Assembly (NCBI GenBank): GCA_027335515.1
Contig: DAHWHT010000256.1
Span: 1 to 30,230, forward strand
Reading direction: 5' to 3'
DNA from: Clostridia bacterium
GTDB lineage: Bacteria; Bacillota_E; RBS10-35; JAJYVN01
DNA length: 30,230 nt
The notes under the pieces are model-generated. The model was not told the DNA's origin. It saw only the letters and a program-made list of their open reading frames with translations, and did no database searches. A program made the translations under genes and the position numbers. Shown one piece after another: positions 1-11,564 of this stretch. The stretch's first letter is position 1; the number at the start of each line of letters is the position of its first letter.

Positions 1-271
1 CCTGCGGAAAGTCGATGCCTTCAACGTGGGGGCAGCCCGCGATTCCTTCGGCGACCACGACCTGCTTGGCCTCGTGCTCCTGGACGAATGCAGCGATCGC
101 CGCCCGCACCTGTGGGCTGGTGCGCGGGTCCCCGCCCCAGAAGCTGCGGCTGGCCACGGGTGCCCGGTCGAGATGGTGGTAAATCCGCGCCACGGCCTTG
201 ACCGCGGTCCGGTTGTCTGGACCGTAGAACGTTATCGTCGCGATCGCGGTGGGACGGTACGGCTGGCGCAC
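1..271 (-). CDS. Unrecognised protein, N-terminal part, runs off the left edge
   Basis: An open frame on the minus strand runs without a stop from a GTG at 271-269 to the window edge, about 90 codons. It reads as a real protein: a hydrophobic beta strand (ATITFYGPDN), a helix with alternating charge (TAVKAVARIYHHLDR), an R-S-F-W-G-G-D segment, a second helix (SPQVRAAIAAFVQEHEAK), a strand (QVVVAEG) and then GCPHVEGIDFPQ at the cut. The order strand-helix-strand-helix-strand suggests a small alpha/beta fold. The Cys-Pro-His near the edge could belong to a metal or redox site. Codons are strongly G/C in third position, and the other frames here are shadows. The GTG start is only the best available one; no clear ribosome site precedes it. 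I do not recognise the family. Confidence 0.55.
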   Translation of the reverse strand, partial: MRQPYRPTAIATITFYGPDNRTAVKAVARIYHHLDRAPVASRSFWGGDPRTSPQVRAAIAAFVQEHEAKQVVVAEGIAGCPHVEGIDFPQ

Positions 272-1034
272 CCACTGCCGGGCGCGTCCCCCCTGGGGCG
301 CCGCGCCGCCCCGAACGCCTGCGATCCGCCGCGACGGGCCGAAGGAGCCGGATGGCGCCGCACCTGCACCGGAATGCCGCCTCGGTCCCGAGTCCTTACG
401 CACGGTGCACACCACACTCCAATTCACCGCATTGCGGACCCGGCCCCCGATGGTCCACGGGAACGGGACTGCAAGCGCCGCGCGCCCGTCGGGAACGCCT
501 CGCTCCGCCAAGGACGGGGGCGCCTGCGCACATCCCCCCACGGGCGATCGGGGTCTGCGCAGCATGCCCGTCCAGCCGCCGGCAGTGCGCAGCCGCACGA
601 TTGCCAGCCACGTCGCGATCCCGCGGCCGGACCAGGCACCCCGCGCGGGCCCGCACCTGGGCGCGCCCGCCGACCGGTCCTGACACGCGCTGTGTGCTCC
701 GGGCCCCAGGCGCAGCCCGCACGCGGCTCCCTGCGGCCTTCCGACCACCACCGGGCGCCTTGGCCCTTGGTCCGGTTCCACTCGGGGCGCAAGGCCGCCA
801 CGAAGCCGCTGGCCATACGCGCCCATCCGCATGGACCGAATGTATCGCGGTGGGATCTGCAAGGGAAGGGGCGTGGCGCTGCGGACGCGGCCGTCCGTTT
901 GCGCCGCACGAATCGCGCCGCGCCGCGGAGTGCCCGCCGAGCGGCCGCAGGAAACCAGACCGCCTACGGCCAAGGGCGGTGCGGGCGCAAAGGCCGGCAA
1001 ATGGTCGGTTGCGCCGATGGGAGTGTGGAGACGC
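272..1034. other. Long non-coding stretch between divergent genes
   Basis: About 760 bases between the left-edge gene (minus) and the DUF1080 gene (plus). Several long open frames cross it on both strands, but their translations are arginine/proline/alanine-rich and show no recognisable motif or predicted fold, which is typical of shadow frames in GC-rich DNA. I see no RNA gene, repeat or convincing promoter in it. Confidence 0.5.
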
Positions 1035-1673
1035 ATGGTGGAAAGGCCTGCCGGGGCGATCGCGTTGCTGGACGGTGGCGACCTCTCCCGCTGGAGGCGG
1101 CGCGATGGTCAGGCCGCCGGCTGGTCCCTTGAGGACGGGGTGGTCACCGTCGTACCCCGCACCGGGGACATCGTCAGTGTGGACACCTTCCGCGATGCCC
1201 TGGTGCATGTGGAGTTCTGCGAGCCGGACATGCCCGAAGCCACGGGCCAGCACAAGGGCAACAGCGGCATCTTCGTTCAGGGCCGCTACGAGATCCAGGT
1301 GCTGGACTCGTACGGCTGGAAGGTTCCAGGCAAGGGGGATTGCGGGGCGGTATACAACCAGCACGCCCCCCTGGTCAACGCCTGCCTCCCCGCCCTGCAG
1401 TGGCAAACCTATGACATCATCTTCCGCGCGGCCCGGGTCGACGCGGCAGGTGCGGTGGAGGCCAACGCGCGCCTGACCGTCATCCTCAACGGCCAGGTCA
1501 TCCACAACAACGTGGAGCTTCACGGCCCGACCGGCGCCGCCGTGGACCAACGGGTCGGCGAGCCCGGTCCGCTGCTGCTGCAGGACCACGGCAATCCCCT
1601 GCGCTTCCGCAACGTATGGTTTCTCCCGCTACCCCTGGAGGGATCGGACGCCTACGCCCCGAGCAACGGCTGA
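1035..1673 (+). CDS. 3-keto-disaccharide hydrolase-like protein (DUF1080)
   Basis: A 212-residue protein that is essentially one DUF1080 (3-keto-disaccharide hydrolase) domain, a concanavalin-like beta-sandwich that binds or cleaves sugars. Family hallmarks are visible in order: an opening L-D-G-G-D-L-S-R-W, then NSGIFVQGRYEIQVLDSYG near the centre, QTYDIIF, and LLLQDHGNPLRFRNVW close to the C-terminus. There is no signal peptide, whereas many relatives are secreted, so this copy appears cytoplasmic. ATG 1035 is preferred because GGAG lies 4 bases upstream; an in-frame ATG at 1017 has no such site. The gene faces a TIM-barrel sugar isomerase 0.4 kb away; this family often travels with such isomerases and Gfo/Idh oxidoreductases in 3-keto-sugar metabolism. 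Family call is firm; substrate is unknown. Confidence 0.88.
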   Translation: MVERPAGAIALLDGGDLSRWRRRDGQAAGWSLEDGVVTVVPRTGDIVSVDTFRDALVHVEFCEPDMPEATGQHKGNSGIFVQGRYEIQVLDSYGWKVPGKGDCGAVYNQHAPLVNACLPALQWQTYDIIFRAARVDAAGAVEANARLTVILNGQVIHNNVELHGPTGAAVDQRVGEPGPLLLQDHGNPLRFRNVWFLPLPLEGSDAYAPSNG

Positions 1674-2076
1674 CCGCACCGCGCAGTGAACCATCCAAGG
1701 CGGGGACGCCCCCCCGCACACGGGCCGGCAGGAGCGCAAGCCGCAGCCGCGAGGCAGACGGGTACGGTTGGGGCCCCCCCATCCCACCCGTCCGCCGTGC
1801 GGCTCGTCAAGGACTTGAGGAGGACTCGGACGCGCGGGGCCGCCCGTTTCCTGCCACCGGCGGCGACGCGTCCAGATCGTCCGGGAAAGGCACGTCGCAC
1901 AAGCCCCGCCGGGGGTGAATGCCCACGCCACCTGCGCCTTGGCGTCGCCGATGTCGAGGTTCAACCCAGGGGACGCACGGGTGCGCGCGGAGCCCTCGGG
2001 AGGAAGCCCATCCGCCCATTCCCCAGCCGCCCACCGCCACGGCGTGACGCGGGTGCCAGGGCTTGCCAACTCCCTG
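1674..2076. other. Non-coding gap between convergent genes
   Basis: Four hundred bases separate the stop codons of the DUF1080 gene (plus) and the sugar isomerase (minus). Open frames cross it on both strands but give low-complexity Arg/Pro/Gly-rich translations without motifs. I see no hairpin followed by a T-run that would serve as a terminator, and no RNA gene. Confidence 0.45.
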
Positions 2077-2919
2077 CTAGCCGACGTAGGCCTGCAAAAA
2101 GCGACGACCGATGCGCAGGCCCTGAAGGAACCGCGCCTCACTGCCATAGAAGATCGGATCCTCATGCTCGATGCTCAACACCCCGTCATACCCCGCTTCA
2201 TACAGCGCGGACACAAAGCCCGGCCAGCGCACCGAGCCAAAACCCGGGATGCGGTAGCGCCACCAGCCGCCGCCGGCCTTGTCCGCAAGCTGGCGCCCAT
2301 AGATTCCGTAGCGGCGGCATCCCGCCTCAAGCAATTCCGTGTCCTTGGCGTGCGCGTAGCGGATCCGCGATCCGAACTCGGCCGTCGCCGCCACCTCGTC
2401 AATACCCAACCACACCAGGTGGGAGGGATCGATGCACAGCCCGAAGCGCGGCGAGGGCACCGCCGCGAACAGCGCCGACCACACCTCTGGCGCCACCACG
2501 AGGTTGGCACCGCCGGCCGGCCAGTTCTCCACCACCACATCGACCCCGACGCGTTCCGCCTCCTCAAGGACCGGACCAAGGGCCTGTGCAAACCGCGCCA
2601 CCGCGTCGGCCGCCCCCAGGCCGGCCGGACGCCGGTGGGGCAGCCGCAGGGCGCCGACGCCTTCGGACTGCGCCCACTGCAGCACCGAACGCACCCGCTC
2701 CTGGTGCCCGGCCAACTCCGGCCCCTGCAAAGCCAGCAGGTTCTCCGCGGTCGCCGTGCAGCCAAGGGTCAACCCGTGCTCACGGGCAATCCGGCCGGCG
2801 TTGGGGGTGAACGCGGGCGGATCCAGGGCCTCAAAGCCCTCCCGCGCCGCCCACGCCGCCACGCCCGCGAAATCCATCTGGATGTGGCGCTGCCCGGGAA
2901 CGATGAACCCGATCTTCAC
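2077..2919 (-). CDS. Sugar phosphate isomerase/epimerase, xylose isomerase-like TIM barrel
   Basis: A 280-residue single-domain TIM-barrel protein of the AP-endonuclease 2/xylose isomerase-like family, which interconverts ketoses or keto-sugar intermediates using a divalent metal. The expected metal and catalytic residues are present in order: Glu in VVVENWP, Asp and His in CIDPSHLVW, His in RYAHAKD, and Glu in LSIEHED near the C-terminus. The pattern resembles D-tagatose 3-epimerase. The open frame extends 55 codons upstream, but that part is Arg/Gly-rich and unlike the family; GTG 2919 starts directly before the first barrel strand (KIGFIVPG). It ends with TAG. It faces the DUF1080 gene, which supports a shared role in unusual-sugar breakdown, though they are not one operon. 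Exact substrate cannot be read from sequence. Confidence 0.87.
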   Translation of the reverse strand: MKIGFIVPGQRHIQMDFAGVAAWAAREGFEALDPPAFTPNAGRIAREHGLTLGCTATAENLLALQGPELAGHQERVRSVLQWAQSEGVGALRLPHRRPAGLGAADAVARFAQALGPVLEEAERVGVDVVVENWPAGGANLVVAPEVWSALFAAVPSPRFGLCIDPSHLVWLGIDEVAATAEFGSRIRYAHAKDTELLEAGCRRYGIYGRQLADKAGGGWWRYRIPGFGSVRWPGFVSALYEAGYDGVLSIEHEDPIFYGSEARFLQGLRIGRRFLQAYVG

Positions 2920-3108
2920 TCCGTCTGCCCCTTCCCGTCGCGCCCGGCGCGCCTTCGCGCCGCCGCCGCGTCCCTTCGGCCTTCCATCCGACGGCAACAC
3001 CCCCTGCGGCACTTGCTCCCATCCAAATGGGGCCGGGATCCCGCAACGGACGCCTTTGCGGCATGCCGCCCCCAGGGTGCACACGGGCGGACGCAGCGCC
3101 GCGGCCGC

Positions 3109-4215
3109 TCAGCCGGCACCGGCACGGCGCAACACCGCCCGCAGGGTGCGCCCGTCATACCGCTGGCGCAACGCCTCCAGCGCCACCCCGGCTGCCAGGT
3201 CGGCCGCAAGTGCCACACGGTCGCGGGAGCGGCCCGGCGGGCGGGCGGGCGGTGCGGCTTCCACCCCGTGCACCGCGCCCGCCCCGGCGGGATCCTCGTC
3301 GCCCATCGCCGCGCCGTCGCCTCCCCCGTCCTCGCCGACGGCGGCGGCCCCTTCCAGCCCCGAGGCCAACAGGTCCGTGGCCCGCTGCGCAGCCAGCGCG
3401 TATGCCGGCGCCAAGGCGGCAGCGAGGTCGATGCTGCCGCGCCAAAACGGCAGGTTGCCCAGGCGCCGCACCAGCGCCGCGGGGTCCTCCTCCGCCGGCA
3501 CCGTCGAGGGATCGCTGGTGCCGCGCCAAGCGCCTCCCCAAAAGGCACGCGGATCGGCCGGCAAGGGTTCGGGCGGAATCGCCTCCTGCCCAGGGGTCTC
3601 GACGAGGGAGGCATCGGCAAGCAGCGCGGAAAGCGCCTCGCGTTCCAGACCGCGCAGGCGCAGCAGCAGGAAGGGGTCGCGATCGAACTCCTCGCCGATG
3701 AGGTAGTGGACGGCCGCGATATGCTTGCAGGGGTTGGACCAATCCGGACAGCTGCACGACGTCTCCAGGTCGGAAACACGGGTGGGAAACAGCGGCAGCC
3801 CCGCCTGGGCGAAAACGTCCTCCACCTCCGGGGGCAGTTCCCCGGCCGCAAGGCGCGCCATGTGGGCGGCATGGCCCCGCAGCGCCCGTGCCACCTGGTC
3901 CCAGGCCTGCGGCGGCAGGGGGCGCAGGAGGATCTCCACGCGATATGGTTGCGGGCGCGAGCCCTGCACCATGGCCCGCACGCCCCCCGGCTCGATCTCC
4001 ACGGACAGCACCTGACCGGCGCGGGCATAGGAGCGTCCCCGCGACAACCGGGCGCCGATGCCCATCCCTTCCAGTGCCGCGATCCAGCGCCGCCCCCACC
4101 ACTGGGAAGCGAACGCCCCGCGCTGCGAACGCGCCCGTACGCCTCCCTTGGCCGCCCGCGGCCGCGAGGGCGGGAAGTGGGCTCCGTAGTCGTCACGACC
4201 GCTCCGCCGCCCCAT
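3109..4215 (-). CDS. SWIM zinc-finger protein, partner of SNF2 helicase
   Basis: A 368-residue protein with a SWIM zinc finger (C-x-C ... C-x-H) at about residues 152-166, seen as CSCPDWSNPCKH. The N-terminal part contains WWGRRWIAALE, typical of bacterial SWIM proteins paired with SNF2 ATPases. The middle and C-terminal thirds are rich in Ala and acidic residues and have no catalytic motif. SWIM fingers bind DNA or protein; the function of the bacterial pair is not settled. Its ATG lies 3 bases after the TGA of the SNF2 helicase gene upstream, so the two are almost certainly translationally coupled. The arrangement matches the ywqA-ywqB pair of Bacillus subtilis as I recall it. Confidence in the domain and pairing is high; the biochemical role is inferred. 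Confidence 0.88.
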   Translation of the reverse strand: MGRRSGRDDYGAHFPPSRPRAAKGGVRARSQRGAFASQWWGRRWIAALEGMGIGARLSRGRSYARAGQVLSVEIEPGGVRAMVQGSRPQPYRVEILLRPLPPQAWDQVARALRGHAAHMARLAAGELPPEVEDVFAQAGLPLFPTRVSDLETSCSCPDWSNPCKHIAAVHYLIGEEFDRDPFLLLRLRGLEREALSALLADASLVETPGQEAIPPEPLPADPRAFWGGAWRGTSDPSTVPAEEDPAALVRRLGNLPFWRGSIDLAAALAPAYALAAQRATDLLASGLEGAAAVGEDGGGDGAAMGDEDPAGAGAVHGVEAAPPARPPGRSRDRVALAADLAAGVALEALRQRYDGRTLRAVLRRAGAG

Positions 4216-4218
4216 CCC

Positions 4219-7314
<3,096 letters not shown>

Positions 7315-7656
7315 CCGCCGCCCCTCCTTCCACCAATCGGCCGACCATCGGCAAAAACCCCTTGCCCTTCCTACGACGACTTCGTGCCGCGACACGCTCA
7401 ACCTCCTGAAGGCGGGAGCGAGCGCGCGACCGACGGGCCGCCCAGGCAGGGATCTCCGCGGCGGAGGCAAACGCCTCCCGTCGGGGTCCGAACGCGCACG
7501 CGGGGCAGCCTACGTGCGTCGGTTGGCGCACCCTCCACACGGAAGGGAGGGGCAGAAGGGGGCGACGGCTTGGTCGGGCGGACGGATACGGCCGACGCTG
7601 GACCGGACGCCCACGCCACCAACCGCCCGATCGCGACAAGCACTCGGCCGCCGCTG
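7315..7656. other. Divergent intergenic region between SNF2 and dehydrogenase genes
   Basis: This 340-base region should hold promoters for both divergent genes. On the minus strand the only clear signal is the SNF2 ribosome site at 7317-7333. On the plus strand there is a purine-rich AGAAGGGGG at 7554-7562, seven bases before an in-frame TTG at 7570 that could be an alternative start for the dehydrogenase. I see no convincing -35/-10 pair. Confidence 0.4.
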
Positions 7657-8607
7657 ATGATCGGCGTTCCTGCGCGCCTCACGGCGGACCAGTTGCGGAC
7701 CATCGCCGCGGCGGCGGCGGCCGGGGGACGAACCGCGGAACTGCGGCGCTTCGGCTCAGCCACGGAGTTCGCGGCGGTGCTGCCGGAGATCGAGGTGCTC
7801 TACGGCCGGCTCTCTGCGGATCAAGTGCGCGCGGCACCGCGGCTGCGCTGGATCCAGGTGGTCAGCGCCGGGGTGGACGGCCTTCCCCTTTCGGCCCTGG
7901 CCGCAGCCGGCGTGGGGCTGACCAACGCCCGCGGCATGTATGCGGAGGTGTGCACGGAACACGCCTTCGCCCTGCTTTTGGCACTGACCCGGCGCATCCC
8001 GGATGCCGTCCGCGCGCAGGACGCCCACCGCTGGCAGGGCTTCCCCGGTGAAGCCCTCGCCGGCCGCCGCCTCGGTGTATTGGGTCTGGGGTCCATCGGC
8101 TGCGCCGTCGCCACCTGCGGCCATGCGCTGGGGATGGAGGTCTGGGGCCTGCGCGCCCACCCCCGACCGCAGGCTCCCTGCACCCGCGTGCTGGGGGCCG
8201 CGCGGGCAGACCTGCTGACCCTGTTGCGGGAATGCGACGTCGTCATCGGCGCCCTGCCATCGACACCCGAAACGCGCGGCTGGCTGGATGCGGACGCCTT
8301 GGCCGCCATGCGGCCCGGATCCGTGCTCATCAACGTCGGGCGCGGCGACCTCATCGTGGAACACGCCCTGGATGCCGCCCTGCGCGCCGGTCGCCCGGCC
8401 GCCGCGGGCCTGGACTGCACCCCGCGGGAGCCGCTGCCGCCCGACAGCCCGCTATGGTCGACACCGCATCTGCTGATGACGGCCCACAGCGCCGGGGACC
8501 GCCCCGACAACCCCGAACGGGGCCTGGCCCTGTTTGCGAAAAACCTCACCCGCTACTGCGCCGACGAGCCCCTGTGCAACGTCGTCGACCTTCAGGCGGG
8601 GTATTGA
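7657..8607 (+). CDS. D-2-hydroxyacid dehydrogenase (NAD-binding)
   Basis: A 316-residue oxidoreductase of the D-isomer-specific 2-hydroxyacid dehydrogenase family, which reduces 2-keto acids or oxidises D-2-hydroxy acids with NAD(P). The Rossmann motif GLGSIG is followed by GMEVWGLRAH. The catalytic triad is in place: Arg in NVGRGDLI, Glu in CTPREPLP, and His in TAHSAGDRP. The N-terminal part follows the family (LRWIQVVSAGVDGLP, then TNARGMYAEVCTEHAFALLL). Length is normal. ATG 7657 begins at the first beta strand but has no clear Shine-Dalgarno; a TTG at 7570 with AGAAGGGGG upstream would add 29 residues and cannot be excluded. It converges with the heme A synthase-like gene 21 bases downstream. 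The family is certain; substrate is not predictable. Confidence 0.92.
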   Translation: MIGVPARLTADQLRTIAAAAAAGGRTAELRRFGSATEFAAVLPEIEVLYGRLSADQVRAAPRLRWIQVVSAGVDGLPLSALAAAGVGLTNARGMYAEVCTEHAFALLLALTRRIPDAVRAQDAHRWQGFPGEALAGRRLGVLGLGSIGCAVATCGHALGMEVWGLRAHPRPQAPCTRVLGAARADLLTLLRECDVVIGALPSTPETRGWLDADALAAMRPGSVLINVGRGDLIVEHALDAALRAGRPAAAGLDCTPREPLPPDSPLWSTPHLLMTAHSAGDRPDNPERGLALFAKNLTRYCADEPLCNVVDLQAGY

Positions 8608-8628
8608 GCGGCGGGGAACCCGGCACGC

Positions 8629-9111
8629 TCAGTTGCGCGCCGAAGGCCGCGGCGCGCCGCCCGATTCCACGCGCCCGCGTTCGCCCGCCAACACGGCCAA
8701 CCCCACCCAGAGGCAGAGAAAGGCGGTCCCCATCCCGTCGTGCACCACGACCACGAGGGTTGCCAGGCGCGTGTCGATCGCCAGGCCGCCGAGCCCGATC
8801 TGCAGCGCCAAGAGCAGCAGGGCCACCCACGACCCGCGCCGCCAGGGACCGCTGGCGGGAGGCAGGCCGTTCCCGGCTCGCGCGGCCAGCATGGTGACCA
8901 CCGTCACCGCCAGCGCCCCCATGCGGTGGCCCCACTCCAGGATCACCCCGCCGACCAGGGCCGGCCACAGTTGGCCGCTGTGGCATAGGGGCCAGTTGCT
9001 ACAGGCCAGCCCCGAATCGCTCGCCATCGTGGCCGCGCCCACCAGAATCAGGCCAAAGGTGGCCGCGCTGGTCCACCAGGCCAAGCGGCGGAAGCGGCGC
9101 AGCTCATCCAT
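8629..9111 (-). CDS. Half-length heme A synthase-like membrane protein (CtaA/COX15 family)
   Basis: A 160-residue integral membrane protein with four predicted transmembrane helices (about 11-30, 52-77, 95-111, 117-142). It matches the N-terminal half of CtaA/COX15: a cysteine pair in the first external loop (Cys37 and Cys43 in ACSNWPLCHSG), EWGHR with His62 in helix 2, and VVVHDGMG with His124 in helix 4. These correspond closely to the cysteine pair and haem-binding histidines of the N-terminal half of the B. subtilis enzyme. Ordinary CtaA has eight helices built from two such bundles; this has one. Half-size forms are known, notably from some archaea, and may act as dimers. ATG 9111 overlaps the end of the FNR gene by 8 bases; GTG 9126 is an alternative start. 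No haem O synthase or oxidase gene is in view. Confidence 0.82.
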   Translation of the reverse strand: MDELRRFRRLAWWTSAATFGLILVGAATMASDSGLACSNWPLCHSGQLWPALVGGVILEWGHRMGALAVTVVTMLAARAGNGLPPASGPWRRGSWVALLLLALQIGLGGLAIDTRLATLVVVVHDGMGTAFLCLWVGLAVLAGERGRVESGGAPRPSARN

Positions 9112-10129
9112 GGTCGCCACCGCCACGCCCGGAAATGGCCGGCGCGCCCGCGGTGTGGTCGCTGGAATGGCCGGCCTGGAACCGCGACGCGGGATCGAGC
9201 CCCTGTTTGCACGCGCTCACCGCGAGCGCCGCCTCGGCAAAGGCCGTCGCGATCAGCTTCAGCTTGCCGGGGTACGAGGCGATGTCGCCCGCCGCGTAGA
9301 CGCCGGGGGCCACGGCCATCGTGTCCGGCGTCACCAGCACGCCGCGCCCGTCCAAGGGCAACCCCCAGGACCGCAGGGCGGAAAGGTCGGCGGTGTATCC
9401 GAGGGCAAGCACCACCGCCGCGCAGGCCAGCTCCTCGCGCGCACCGGACCGGAGGTCGCGCAGCACCACCGATTCCGGCCCCTGCACCCCGCGGATGGTC
9501 TCCAGGGTGCACGAGCGACGCAGCGTGACGCCGCAGGCCTCGGCACGGCGCAGGGATGCCTCCACGGCCCGAAACTGGTCGCGGCGGTGGACGACGGTGA
9601 CGCGTGCGCCGGCTTCCGCCAGTTCGGCCGCCCAATCGAGCGCCGAATCCCCGCCGCCGACCACCAGACAAGGCTGACCGCCGAACCGCTCCGCCTGGCG
9701 CAGGGTGTGCGTGACCCCGGAGCCGTGCCAGCCATCGACGGCAGGAACACCCAGGGGCCGGGGCGTGAAGCGGCCCACGCCGGTGGTCAGCAGCACGGCG
9801 CGGGCGCGGTATTCCCCACGGGCCGTGGTCAGGCGCACCCCGGCGGCGTCCCGCTCGAGCCCCGTAACCTCCTCCCCCAGGTGCAGATCGGGGTCGGCCT
9901 GCAGGGCCTGCTCCTCCAGCCGCGCGACCAGTTCCGCTCCGCCGATGCGCGGAAACCCGCCGATGTCGAAGATCGCCTTTTCCGGATACAACGCGGCCAC
10001 CTGGCCACCCAGGAAGGGGAGTGCCTCGAACAGGGAGACGCTCATGCCCCGCAGCCCCGCATAGAACGCCGCATACAGCCCGCCCGGGCCGCCCCCGATG
10101 AGCGCCAAATCCCGCGTCGTCGCCTCCAC
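9104..10129 (-). CDS. Ferredoxin-NADP reductase, thioredoxin reductase-like type
   Basis: A 341-residue flavoprotein of the low-molecular-weight, thioredoxin reductase-like FNR family (B. subtilis YumC type), passing electrons between NADPH and ferredoxin or flavodoxin in the cytoplasm. Visible features: FAD-binding GGGPGG at residues 12-17; LGGQVAALYPEKAIFDIGGFP, the signature segment of this family; NADPH-binding VVGGGDSALDWA in mid-protein; and GVYAAGDIASYPGKLKLIATAF near the end. It lacks the CxxC redox pair of true thioredoxin reductases, as expected. The frame extends upstream, but homology starts near residue 6; GTG 10129 is the best start and GTG 10135 is close behind. The downstream heme A synthase-like gene overlaps its 3' end, so they are probably co-transcribed; FNR could supply electrons to a haem-modifying reaction, but that is inference. 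Confidence 0.92.
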   Translation of the reverse strand: MEATTRDLALIGGGPGGLYAAFYAGLRGMSVSLFEALPFLGGQVAALYPEKAIFDIGGFPRIGGAELVARLEEQALQADPDLHLGEEVTGLERDAAGVRLTTARGEYRARAVLLTTGVGRFTPRPLGVPAVDGWHGSGVTHTLRQAERFGGQPCLVVGGGDSALDWAAELAEAGARVTVVHRRDQFRAVEASLRRAEACGVTLRRSCTLETIRGVQGPESVVLRDLRSGAREELACAAVVLALGYTADLSALRSWGLPLDGRGVLVTPDTMAVAPGVYAAGDIASYPGKLKLIATAFAEAALAVSACKQGLDPASRFQAGHSSDHTAGAPAISGRGGGDHG

Positions 10130-10334
10130 CCCCACACCCCCGGTCGAAGATGGGCAACCAAACGGCAACGCCGCTTCGCCCGCAGACCATTTCTTGGCGC
10201 ACCCCCACGCAGGAAGCACCGGGAGGTTGCGCCGCGCGTCTTCCATCAAAACGACCTAAGGGCCACCGCGACAGGCCCGGAAGACCGGAGTGTCGCCGCT
10301 GAATGGACCTTCCGCCGCGGTGCGCCCGCAGATC

Positions 10335-11510
10335 TCAGGCCTGCGGTCCGGGCGGGGGTGGCGCGGCGTCGGCGTCCAACTGCGGCAGCAACTCGTCGAC
10401 GATCTGGCGCGCCAGCCCCGAGTGGTTCTGGGACCGGGCATGGATGCACGGTTTGTGCGTCTCGCGCAGCACGCGCATGATGTAGTTGGAAACCGGATGG
10501 GTCATGTGCTGGGTCACCAACACGATCGCCCGCGCCGTCTCCACCCGGCGCCGCAGGGAAGGGGTCACCCGCTGCCCGTGAACCCACTCGACATGCGCCA
10601 CACCGTCCATGGCCTGACCGTAGTGCAGCCGGGCGCGAGGGTGGCCCCCGACGATCAGAATGCGCGGCAACGCCCGCTCCACCGGGGTGGCCGCCGCAGG
10701 CCCAGCCGCCTCGCCCATCGCTGCCGTCTCCTCCGCCGGCCGCAGGGGCCGCAGGGAGCGACGGACGGCGGGCACAGCCGGCGCTTGGGCGGCCTCGTGG
10801 ACCCGCACCACGTACGCCACCGGATCCGCCCGCCCGGAGGTCTCCGGCTCGTAGCGCACGCTCACCGGCGCACCGTCGTTGAGCGCCCCCAGGTGGGGAT
10901 GGGCGGCGACGGCCCGCAGAATCCGGCCGTCCACGGCCACGCGCAGGTGCGGGCCCTCCCGGGACAACACCCCGACGCCCTCCCGCACCCGGCTTGGGCC
11001 CACCGGGGCCGTTGCGCCGGTGCGGGTGTAGTAGCAGTTGCCGCGCGGATCGTCCAACGGACGGATGCCCACACGGTCTCCGTGGCGCAGGCCGGCCGCC
11101 GCGACCACCACGTGGGGAAGTTCACGGACCTCACCCGTCTCGTCCGTGACCGTACCGCCCGCCGCGGTCTCGCGAAACACCCCCCGCAAGGGCGATCCCC
11201 CGTCCACTGCCTGGCTCCAGTGGGGCTGGACCGCCGGACCCGCCTGGGGGTCCTCCTCCTCCCCCTCCGGCGCCTGAGACGGCGCCGCCTGCTCGGCAAG
11301 CGTTTCCAGGTAGCCGATGACCGCCGCCAGCATGGCCAGTTCCGCAGGCGGCGCCGACTCGTAGCGGCCGCGCAGCCAGGCGGCCACCGCGAGCAGTTGC
11401 TCGGCGACGTTCCCCGTCCCGTCCCCCCCTACAGCCACCGCGGCGGCCGTCGCCCAAGCCGCACCCCGCAACCGACGCGCCCAGCGGGTCCGGAAGTGTG
11501 CACAGGCCAT
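10335..11510 (-). CDS. DUF2325 domain protein
   Basis: A 391-residue protein. The C-terminal hundred residues are a DUF2325 domain, beginning with ILIVGGHPRARLHYGQA and continuing with ARAIVLVTQHMTHPVSNYIM and KPCIHARSQNHSG; the function of this domain is not known. The first 100 residues are helical with an acidic stretch (PEGEEED). The middle part (about 110-235) contains short beta segments such as HVVVAAAGLRHGDRVGI and HLRVAVDGRILRAV, resembling two small barrel-like repeats. There is no signal peptide or membrane helix. ATG 11510 is preceded by a purine-rich AAAAGGGGG. It stands between the FNR gene, 205 bases downstream, and the methyltransferase gene ending 54 bases upstream; a shared transcript with the latter is plausible. 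Confidence 0.8.
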   Translation of the reverse strand: MACAHFRTRWARRLRGAAWATAAAVAVGGDGTGNVAEQLLAVAAWLRGRYESAPPAELAMLAAVIGYLETLAEQAAPSQAPEGEEEDPQAGPAVQPHWSQAVDGGSPLRGVFRETAAGGTVTDETGEVRELPHVVVAAAGLRHGDRVGIRPLDDPRGNCYYTRTGATAPVGPSRVREGVGVLSREGPHLRVAVDGRILRAVAAHPHLGALNDGAPVSVRYEPETSGRADPVAYVVRVHEAAQAPAVPAVRRSLRPLRPAEETAAMGEAAGPAAATPVERALPRILIVGGHPRARLHYGQAMDGVAHVEWVHGQRVTPSLRRRVETARAIVLVTQHMTHPVSNYIMRVLRETHKPCIHARSQNHSGLARQIVDELLPQLDADAAPPPPGPQA

Positions 11511-11564
11511 CCCCCTTTTCCACCGGACGCACCTTCCCGGCCGGCGCCTGCAGCTCCGGAGGCC

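Noticed and set aside
396..1589. A 397-codon minus-strand frame across the DUF1080 gene
   Set aside because: It is antisense to a gene with unmistakable DUF1080 motifs and its own translation shows none.
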